NCBI GenBank assembly: GCA_023457255.1
Contig: JAEWMB010000020.1
Span: forward strand, 124,001 to 188,000
Reading direction: 5' to 3'
Length of the DNA: 64,000 nucleotides
Source: Bacillota bacterium
GTDB lineage: Bacteria; Bacillota; Clostridia; Lachnospirales; Lachnospiraceae
In this document: positions 57,800 to 64,000 of the stretch, in pieces
Layout: the number at the start of each line of letters is the position of its first letter
Numbering within the stretch: the first letter of the stretch is position 1
The notes under the pieces: generated by a model
Database searches by the model: none
What the model saw: the letters and a program-made list of their open reading frames with translations, nothing else
What the model was told of the DNA's origin: nothing
Position numbers and translations under genes: made by a program

Positions 57800-58939
57800 A
57801 TGAAATATACAGCCAAGATGCTTCTTGAATTGTTAGGAGCAGATGCTTATAAAATGTATGAACAGATAAATAATTTCATTATGGATAACTATAATGTGAA
57901 TCAGGCATGGGATAATGCTGGAAAACATGAGGGGATATGTCTGCGATACAGATGCAGCGGAAAAACACTTTGCACGCTATATTTTCGCCCAAAATATTTA
58001 GGAATCTGGATTATATTTGGAACGGAAGAAAGAAATAAATTTGAAAAAGCTAGAAGTCAATTCTCTTCTGAAATACAGAAAAAGTATGATTCAACAGAGG
58101 CATACCATGACGGTAAATGGTTAAGGTTTGACATAGAAGATAACCGCCTGTTTGATGAGATTGTTTCGTTATTAGCTGTTAAAAAGTCTCCAGATAGAAA
58201 ACTGACGATGAGAATGAGCAATGTTTATGATAAGGAAGAGTTTTTTCAGGAATATGCAAAGATGGATCGCAGCCGGAAAGGATTAGAAGGAGCTGGTGAG
58301 TGGCATCAGTTAAAACCGCTGTTTCCGGATTTGAAAGGTAAAAAGGTTCTGGATTTAGGGTGTGGCTATGGCTGGCATTGTAAATATGCAATCGAATGCG
58401 GGGCAGACAGCGTGTTAGGCATTGATCTAAGCGAAAAAATGATTGCGGCAGCAAAGGAAAAGAATGCTGACGAAAGGATTCATTACCAAGTATGCGGATT
58501 GGATAAGTACGGTTATCCTGAAGATACCTTTGATTTTGTAGTTTCAAACCTGGTACTGCATTACATTGAGGAACTAAATGAAATTTATAAATATGTCTAC
58601 CGGACCTTAAGGAAAAATGGGAGCTTTCTATTTAATATCGAACATCCTGTTTTTACGGGAAGCGTTAATCAGGATTGGATTTATGATAAAGATGGCAGGG
58701 CCCTATATTGGCCTGTTGATAATTACTTCTATCCTGGATTACGCAGAACAAATTTTTTAGGCAAGGATGTAACGAAGCAGCACCATACGTTCACACAAAT
58801 TATAAACGGACTGCTGCAATGTGGCTTTTCCATTGAAGTGGTTGAAGAAGCAATGCCAGACCAAAGCATGATGGATATTCCGGGGATGAAGGATGAAATG
58901 AGAAGACCGATGATGTTATTGGTTAAAGTAACGAAATAG
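57800..58939 (+). CDS. DUF3788 - class I SAM-dependent methyltransferase fusion
   Basis: A 379-residue protein in two parts. Residues 1-135 (LLELLGADAYKMYEQINNFI, GICLRYRCSGKTLCTLYFRPKYLGIWIIFG) look like a DUF3788 domain. From Met137 (MRMSNVYDKEEFFQEYAKM) a complete methyltransferase follows: KVLDLGCGYGWHCKYA is the SAM loop (motif I), VLGIDLSEKMIAAA motif II and FDFVVSNLVLHYIEEL motif IV. Residue 137 is where stand-alone enzymes of this type begin, so the gene is a fusion. The substrate is unknown. The ribosome site is CAGGAGGATGCT. Confidence 0.85.
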   Translation: MKYTAKMLLELLGADAYKMYEQINNFIMDNYNVNQAWDNAGKHEGICLRYRCSGKTLCTLYFRPKYLGIWIIFGTEERNKFEKARSQFSSEIQKKYDSTEAYHDGKWLRFDIEDNRLFDEIVSLLAVKKSPDRKLTMRMSNVYDKEEFFQEYAKMDRSRKGLEGAGEWHQLKPLFPDLKGKKVLDLGCGYGWHCKYAIECGADSVLGIDLSEKMIAAAKEKNADERIHYQVCGLDKYGYPEDTFDFVVSNLVLHYIEELNEIYKYVYRTLRKNGSFLFNIEHPVFTGSVNQDWIYDKDGRALYWPVDNYFYPGLRRTNFLGKDVTKQHHTFTQIINGLLQCGFSIEVVEEAMPDQSMMDIPGMKDEMRRPMMLLVKVTK

Positions 58940-59160
58940 TAAAGGGCGATGAACAATTGGAATTTGTATAGGAATCACTAGCTCAACTGACTGGTAGAGA
59001 TAATACGGAAATAGCACCCAGCAGATATGAAACTGCGGTGCTTATAGTTGACTAATCGGCGAAAATAAAGAAAGAGATGAATTCAAGTTGCTCTATCCGG
59101 TTCTATTTTCTTGAAACATATGGAATGACATGGTAAAATAAAGCAAAGGGAGATTAAAAA
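58940..59160. other. Intergenic stretch without supported features
   Basis: No frame with a credible start, and no strong hairpin, is seen between the methyltransferase gene and the broken helix-turn-helix gene. Confidence 0.4.
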
Positions 59161-59329
59161 ATGGACTATTTAACCGTAAAGGAAGCTGGTGGGAAATGGG
59201 GTATCAGGAAGCAGGATGGTAACTCTGTATTGCGCCTTAGGCTGAGTTAAGGGTGCGGTGAAAAAGAAATCTGTGGTTAATCCCTTAGATACTCAAAACC
59301 AGATAATATACGAAAAGACAAAGAAATAA
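59161..59329 (+). pseudogene. Broken helix-turn-helix DNA-binding protein gene
   Basis: ATG 59161 with site AAAGGGAGATT starts MDYLTVKEAGGKWGI, the opening of small MerR/excisionase-like DNA-binding proteins. The frame then goes wrong; in another frame the expected continuation RMVTLYCALG, a TGA stop, then VKGAVKKKSVVNPLDTQN and a TAA at 59327-59329 can be read. So one frameshift (about 59205-59215) and one stop have inactivated it. Confidence 0.65.
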
Positions 59330-59392
59330 ATTGCCGCATCCATACTTGATAGACATGCATATTCTCCCCCTATTGAAATTGGAGGAAATGAG

Positions 59393-59563
59393 ATGCACAA
59401 AATACCCAACAAATCGAAGTATTATTTCCCGGATAGGCTAAAGGAGAAATTGAACCAAATTTCAGATTACCCTCTAACGATTGTTGAGGCTCCTTCCGGA
59501 TTTGGTTTTTATCTAGTTTATAACATTTTTAACTGTAAGGTTTTGTCCCCTATGCATTTCTAG
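59393..59563 (+). pseudogene. N-terminal stub of a MalT/LuxR-type ATP-dependent regulator
   Basis: With site GGAGGAAATGAG, ATG 59393 opens MHKIPNKSKYYFPDRLKEKL and then PLTIVEAPSGFG, exactly the N-terminus of large MalT-type LuxR regulators up to the Walker A. There the usual GKTT is missing and an unrelated 19-residue tail runs to TAG 59563, overlapping the end of msrA on the other strand by 14 bases. More than 90 percent of the normal protein is gone. Confidence 0.7.
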
Positions 59564-60050
59564 CAGAATCGAACGCACATTGCCCTATATGGCAATAACC
59601 GCTTGGATTCTTCTCCAGATACTTCTGGTGATACTCCTCTGCATCATAAAAATGAAGCAGGGGTTTTACTTCAATAGCAATTGGTTTATCGTACTTTTTA
59701 GCCAACTCCTCGAATGATGGTTCGATTATTTCTAAATCAGTTTCCTCGATATAATAAATCCCGGTACGATATTGAATCCCTTGGTCACCACCTTGTCTAT
59801 TTACTGATGTTGGATCAATAACCTCATAGTATAAACGTAAAAGTTTTTCAAGAGGGAGGATGGAGTCGTCATATCGTATTTCGATAGTTTCTGCATGACC
59901 AGTGTTGTTATGGCAGACTTCTTCGTAGGTAGGATTTGAGGTGGTTCCATTCGCATAACCAACTTTGGTACTTAAAACTCCACGGATTAAAGAAAAATAT
60001 TTTTCTCCGCCCCAAAAACAACCGGCGGCAAGATAAATTTTTTTATTCAT
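59550..60050 (-). CDS. msrA: Peptide-methionine (S)-S-oxide reductase
   Basis: A 166-residue enzyme repairing oxidised methionine. The active site is in AAGCFWGGEKYFS (Cys11), with VGYANGTTSNPTYEEVC and YRTGIYY as other signatures; HQKYLEKNPSGYCHIG near the end is the usual tail with a resolving-type Cys. No msrB domain is fused. Ribosome site AGAAAGAGGTCTAT is weak to moderate. Its 3' end overlaps the MalT stub on the other strand. Confidence 0.95.
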   Translation of the reverse strand: MNKKIYLAAGCFWGGEKYFSLIRGVLSTKVGYANGTTSNPTYEEVCHNNTGHAETIEIRYDDSILPLEKLLRLYYEVIDPTSVNRQGGDQGIQYRTGIYYIEETDLEIIEPSFEELAKKYDKPIAIEVKPLLHFYDAEEYHQKYLEKNPSGYCHIGQCAFDSARNA

Positions 60051-60345
60051 ATAGACCTCTTTCTGAAATTATTTAATTAAATTTTAAAATAAATACTATT
60101 TTTCTTGTACTATACTATTCTTAATGAATGCAGTCAAGTCCGTTTCATTGAAACTAATTATTATAGTAGAATTCATTTATTTGCAGTAAATTTAAAATTG
60201 TTTTATTCATAACAATATTTCTGGATCGCACTTTCGGTATATTAATAAAAGTAGTATAATCTTGTAAATAATGTAACCTTTTTAAATGATTATTTGTATT
60301 AATAATAGATTAATCAATATTAAAATAAACGGGAGGATAAAGAGG

Positions 60346-60873
60346 ATGGAATCTGCTAATCGCAATCCGGATTGGGTGATACAGTTCTATGCTGATATGA
60401 TATATCGTATTGCATATGCTTATTGTCAGAATAAACCAGATTCAGAAGATGTTGTACAAGAAGTATTTATTCGTTATCTTCAGTCAAATCCGCAGTTTGA
60501 AAATGAGGAACACCGAAAAGCATGGATCATTCGTGTTGCTATTAATTGCTGTAAAAATCTAGTGACCTCTTCCTGGAAACGTAAGGTTGCACTGATGGCA
60601 GAGGATATTGAGCCTCAAAGGGATTCTATGTATTTCAATATAACAGCTTACAGAGAAGTCCATGCTGCAATAGGAAAATTAAAAAAAACGGATAGAATAC
60701 TGGTTCATTTATTCTATTACGAAGAATATTCGATTGATGAAATTGCTCAGATGGTGAACCTAAAAGTTTCAGCCGTAAAAACACGCTTGTTTCGTACAAG
60801 AAAGAAATTGAAAGATATTTTGGAAAGAGAGGATTCCTATGAGACGAACGAAATATCAACGGGCAATGGATGA
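60346..60873 (+). CDS. ECF-type RNA polymerase sigma factor
   Basis: A 175-residue sigma factor with region 2 (FYADMIYRIAYAYCQNKPDSEDVVQEVFIRYL, the core-binding and -10 recognition helices) and region 4 (LKKTDRILVHLFYYEEYSIDEIAQMVNLKVSAVKTRLFRTRKKL). ATG 60346 follows GGGAGGATAAAGAGG; an in-frame ATG at 60286 lacks a site. TGTAACC at 60272-60278 resembles an ECF -35 element, so autoregulation is possible but weakly supported. The next gene overlaps by 35 bases and encodes its likely membrane partner. Confidence 0.93.
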   Translation: MESANRNPDWVIQFYADMIYRIAYAYCQNKPDSEDVVQEVFIRYLQSNPQFENEEHRKAWIIRVAINCCKNLVTSSWKRKVALMAEDIEPQRDSMYFNITAYREVHAAIGKLKKTDRILVHLFYYEEYSIDEIAQMVNLKVSAVKTRLFRTRKKLKDILEREDSYETNEISTGNG

Positions 60874-63061
60874 TATACACTGCCCGGCCGAATTAGTGGA
60901 ACATATAAAGCAGCAGTCGGTACAAGAGAATTATATAAGTGAAACGAATGATTATTATATTTACCTTCATAAAAAAAAGCCCTTCCGCCGCTTCATAATC
61001 AAGGCAGCTATTCTTTGCGGATTTTTTATTCCTGCTTTATTATTAGGCAGACATATCCATTCTAGCTTTAACAATGAAAATCCGGTACCTTCCATACAAG
61101 GTGATAATTTACATCATAATGAGAATCCTCCTGCCGATAGCAGCCTAAATGAATTGGAACTTAGCCGGCAAGAGTTAGATAGTTTTCTAACAAAAAATTA
61201 TCCTGACTTTCGATGGAACTTGATTAAGAAAGAAGAGGAATGCTATTACGAGTTATGGAATGATAAAAATAAGCTTAGGATAACCATTAATCCCAAAGAA
61301 GAGTTCGCCGTTGTCGAACATAATAACAGGAATTTAGAAGTTTCGCTGCCATATGGATTTCTCCCCAATTCTGGTAACGGTGTCACTTCAATGTATTTGC
61401 ATGATACCATTGGAAATGGCAGCGAACAATTGGTAGTAATATCAAGTGTTATAGGAACAATGGGAACAACCTGGGATTTTGATATTTATGATTTGGCTAC
61501 AATGATTCAGATACCAATACAAGAAGATATCCCTTGGTTAGCCTCTCAAATAGATTTTGATATTTTGAGTTACTATGATGAGCATCTCACATATACTTTG
61601 ACGGTCCCTAATAATACAACTTATTTGATGAGTGATTATGTTGGAGAGGCGGATGAATTTTACAGGGATGATCTAAAATATGACCCTCTATCTCTGCTAA
61701 CAAACGGAATAGGGGAAATAATGGAATATACCTTATCAGAAGATGCGTTAGAACAAGCAGTTTATGAGTTAAAGGCAGAGGAGCCAGGTCTTAGGATTAC
61801 CTATTCGATTACTCCGTACTTCATGTGGGGAAGCCTATATTGCGGACAGATTGCTACGGAATATGAGTTTGATGGAGAGAAGTTTATATTGGTGAGAAAT
61901 CGCTTAAACTATTTGCAGCCTAATGCTGATATGAGTGAATTATCTGTTGATGCAAAAGAGTATCAGTGCCCGATGAATACTCTTTCTTCTCCTAAGTTTT
62001 CCACATGGTATCTTTCCGGTTCGGATAATTCTACAAATCGATTGCTAATACAGCTCATGAAAAAAGCAGAAGAAACACCTTGGGTGATTGATACCGCTAT
62101 TATTACGAATGGAACAAAGATTCCATTAAAGCAGCTTGAAAACAAAACAAACATACGGGTCCTTTGGTCACAAACTGGTGAGAGTATGGCAATAAGCTAT
62201 CAGCATTATCAGCCTTTGCCGGCTTATGATAGAGAAACTTTCTTTGTTTATGATATCTCGGAAAATAAAGTAGTTTATGAAGATGCATTCACATTTGAAT
62301 CAATGAAAGAAGCATTTGGAAAACAAGGAATTTATTTTATGGCTTTCCCATCCGGAGAAGCAAGGGAAAGTTTTAAAATCAGAGGTGTGGATGAAAAGAA
62401 AAAATTGTTAACGGTTGAATATTCTTTTACCGATCAAAACCAGTACCAACGTCAAGGTAGTTTTACTTATAATTATGAAACCGGCGAGTATAAAAATTTG
62501 GCTAAAGATTATCAAGAATTAACAGATCAATTTAATTATTGGAATGATCATGAAATAGGAGAAGACTATAAAGAAGTAATTATTACAAAATTAGAAGCGG
62601 AACTGGCAAAACAAGCAAAATTGGATACTGAAATGTTATCGTACCTCTCACTAAAGGTCACAGAATGGAATGATTTCTCTATGATTGAGTATAGAGAAAA
62701 TCCGGAAATATATGGTGTGAGTGCACGCGGCAGTTATCTGATTGTTTGGAAGCCGGAATATGCCAAGTTGATTGAGGTACATGGAAGTCTTCAAGTAGAA
62801 GAAGTTGTCCAAATCAAAGAGAAGGAATATATCATAATTGCAAATGATTACAAATTCTCCAATCAGAAAGGGATTCGGCTAATCCGCTTAACTGATAAAG
62901 AGAATGAGATAGAAATTTCGAAGGTAGCTCCTGATAATTTACCAAAAGGTTATACGTTTGATGGGTCAGTCTACTCCAATACGGGAGATATAAGTTATAC
63001 TATCGAAGGCAGTACAATCATTTTAAATCAAGGGAAGAATGAATACCGGATTACATTTTAA
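60839..63061 (+). CDS. Large membrane-anchored putative anti-sigma factor / sensor
   Basis: A 740-residue protein: about 50 cytoplasmic residues, one membrane segment (residues 53-70, FIIKAAILCGFFIPALLLG) and some 660 extracellular residues rich in beta strands and aromatic residues. The overlap with the ECF sigma gene and the topology indicate an anti-sigma factor whose short N-terminus binds sigma. No HxxxCxxC zinc motif is seen in that N-terminus, and the outside domain is far larger than usual; it has no domain that I recognise. The ribosome site is GAAAGAGAGGATTCCT. Confidence 0.78.
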   Translation: MRRTKYQRAMDDIHCPAELVEHIKQQSVQENYISETNDYYIYLHKKKPFRRFIIKAAILCGFFIPALLLGRHIHSSFNNENPVPSIQGDNLHHNENPPADSSLNELELSRQELDSFLTKNYPDFRWNLIKKEEECYYELWNDKNKLRITINPKEEFAVVEHNNRNLEVSLPYGFLPNSGNGVTSMYLHDTIGNGSEQLVVISSVIGTMGTTWDFDIYDLATMIQIPIQEDIPWLASQIDFDILSYYDEHLTYTLTVPNNTTYLMSDYVGEADEFYRDDLKYDPLSLLTNGIGEIMEYTLSEDALEQAVYELKAEEPGLRITYSITPYFMWGSLYCGQIATEYEFDGEKFILVRNRLNYLQPNADMSELSVDAKEYQCPMNTLSSPKFSTWYLSGSDNSTNRLLIQLMKKAEETPWVIDTAIITNGTKIPLKQLENKTNIRVLWSQTGESMAISYQHYQPLPAYDRETFFVYDISENKVVYEDAFTFESMKEAFGKQGIYFMAFPSGEARESFKIRGVDEKKKLLTVEYSFTDQNQYQRQGSFTYNYETGEYKNLAKDYQELTDQFNYWNDHEIGEDYKEVIITKLEAELAKQAKLDTEMLSYLSLKVTEWNDFSMIEYRENPEIYGVSARGSYLIVWKPEYAKLIEVHGSLQVEEVVQIKEKEYIIIANDYKFSNQKGIRLIRLTDKENEIEISKVAPDNLPKGYTFDGSVYSNTGDISYTIEGSTIILNQGKNEYRITF

Positions 63062-63189
63062 TTTATTTTGAATTAAGTATAGTGTTCTGTAGAACTAATC
63101 CAAAAGATATTAATTATTTATTATATATACCGCTGATAGCCCATAAAATGGGGGAATTGAACTGGGTTAAAAGAAATTCATAAAAAGGC

Positions 63190-63248
63190 TTGTTATTCTA
63201 ATTAATATATGATATAAAGTACATATGTTACAAATAACATATGTACTT
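63190..63248 (+). promoter_or_regulatory. padR promoter with long perfect palindromic operator
   Basis: TTGTTA (63190-63195), 17 bases and TATAAA (63213-63218). Directly over the transcription start lies a perfect inverted repeat: AAGTACATATGTTA (63217-63230) and TAACATATGTACTT (63235-63248) with CAAA between. This is a typical place and form for a PadR operator. Confidence 0.75.
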
Positions 63249-63283
63249 TTGTTAATAGTTTAAATTTAAGGTGGTATCTTACA

Positions 63284-63832
63284 ATGACAATCGATTACGC
63301 TATTTTAGGAATGCTAAGCTGGAAACCAATGACGGGATATGATATGAAGCGAATAATTCAGGAATCCCCAATCATGTATTGGTCAGGGAATAACAATCAA
63401 ATTTATAAATCCTTAGTGGAACTACTTGAGAATGGTTACGTTACGAACGAATTACTATACCAGGAGAGCGCTCCCAATAAGAAAGTTTATTCCATCACGG
63501 AAAGTGGTATGGCAATTTTAAAGGAATGGATGTTAACTACAGAACCTGAACTACCTGAAATAAAGAAGAACTTTTTAATCCAGCTTTCATGGGCTAGTCA
63601 ATTGGGGATTGTAGAAATAAAGGAATTAGTGAATCAATACAAAAAAATCATAGAACAGCAGACAGCCATGAGGCAAGAAGAAAAAAAGCGCCGGAAGAAC
63701 TTTCCGAATAGATCGAAACAAGAACAATATATTTGGGAAATGCTCTATGACAATATTAGAATGGGATATGAAGCCGAGTTACAATGGATTCATCAATTTC
63801 TGGATGGTCTTGAGAGAGCAGGCAAAGAATAA
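63284..63832 (+). CDS. PadR-family transcriptional regulator with C-terminal helical domain
   Basis: A 182-residue regulator. The winged helix (YAILGMLSWKPMTGYDMKRII, NNQIYKSLVELLENGYVTNE, KKVYSITESG) is followed by the Vir_act_alpha_C-type helical dimerisation domain (about 100-175). The start follows AAGGTGGTATCTTACA. The adjacent DUF4180-like gene, 13 bases downstream, is a familiar neighbour of such PadR genes; both are probably repressed through the palindrome upstream. Confidence 0.92.
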   Translation: MTIDYAILGMLSWKPMTGYDMKRIIQESPIMYWSGNNNQIYKSLVELLENGYVTNELLYQESAPNKKVYSITESGMAILKEWMLTTEPELPEIKKNFLIQLSWASQLGIVEIKELVNQYKKIIEQQTAMRQEEKKRRKNFPNRSKQEQYIWEMLYDNIRMGYEAELQWIHQFLDGLERAGKE

Positions 63833-63845
63833 TGGGGGAAGCATA

Positions 63846-64000
63846 ATGAAAATTGAAAAGATAATAAGAAATCATATACCAATCGCTGTTGTTAATAGCA
63901 GTGAATGTATCCTAAAGGATACACAATCGGCATTGGATTTGATTATGAGTATAGAGTATGAAACTGGCTGCGATAGGATTGCGTTAAATAAAGAGTCTAT
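63846..64000 (+). CDS. DUF4180-like protein (3' end outside window)
   Basis: The frame from ATG 63846 (site GGGGGAAGCATA) runs off the window after 51 codons. MKIEKIIRNHIPIAVVNSSE and ALDLIMSIEYETGCDRIALN resemble the start of DUF4180 proteins, which are small, uncharacterised and often next to PadR regulators. Assignment is from memory. Confidence 0.7.
   Translation, partial: MKIEKIIRNHIPIAVVNSSECILKDTQSALDLIMSIEYETGCDRIALNKES

Overview
The window reads as chromosomal DNA from a low-GC, spore-forming anaerobic Firmicute of the Lachnospiraceae, very probably Lachnoclostridium (Clostridium) phytofermentans or a close relative. The basis is the AT-rich codon use, the strong Shine-Dalgarno sites, a superoxide reductase, sodium-pump decarboxylase subunits, a GerM-domain lipoprotein, and above all an adjacent GH105 + GH112 pair. 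That pair recalls, from memory, the characterised D-galactosyl-beta-1,4-L-rhamnose phosphorylase locus of that species. No database search was possible, so all family names are from pattern recognition.

Layout. 1-3.5 kb: two tandem paralogues of unknown role, then a tight trio (cyclase-family hydrolase, bacteriohemerythrin, SGNH rhamnogalacturonan acetylesterase-like). 3.5-7.5 kb: small genes, a histidine phosphatase, a GNAT acetyltransferase, a truncated MFS transporter and an unknown membrane/coiled-coil gene pair. 7.6-17.3 kb: a pectin (rhamnogalacturonan-I) utilisation locus made of a membrane-bound AraC-type regulator, two ABC permeases, a solute-binding lipoprotein, a GH105 unsaturated rhamnogalacturonyl hydrolase and a GH112 phosphorylase. 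Together they would import rhamnogalacturonan oligosaccharides, trim the unsaturated uronic acid and phosphorolyse galactosyl-rhamnose.

17.5-28.6 kb: D-lactate dehydrogenase-like + superoxide reductase; a Na+-decarboxylase beta subunit with a tiny membrane partner; Pit phosphate permease + PhoU-like protein + KtrB/KtrA-like K+ uptake; two small hydrophilic proteins; a lone GH94 phosphorylase; an orphan holin. 28.8-36.6 kb: arginine biosynthesis (argG on the minus strand; argCJBD on the plus strand), both promoters carrying an ArgR-type box in the same register over the -10. 36.7-49.6 kb: comEA, a two-component system, GerM lipoprotein, comEC, CorA-like transporter, flippase-like protein, phosphatidylserine synthase and decarboxylase, holA.

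49.7-52.3 kb: a PadR regulator with a palindromic operator on its -35 box and a HAAS/DUF4097 protein. 52.7-59.6 kb is an accessory, decaying zone: an AraC-gene fragment, a tRNA-Ser-like fragment, an intact tRNA-Ser(CGA), a leader with mutually exclusive hairpins upstream of a second Trk/Ktr system, a truncated ICE-type sigma-like gene, a DUF3788-methyltransferase fusion, a broken helix-turn-helix gene and a MalT-type stub. 59.5-64 kb: msrA, an ECF sigma factor with a very large membrane-bound partner, and a second PadR gene with a perfect palindromic operator upstream of a DUF4180-like gene cut by the window edge.
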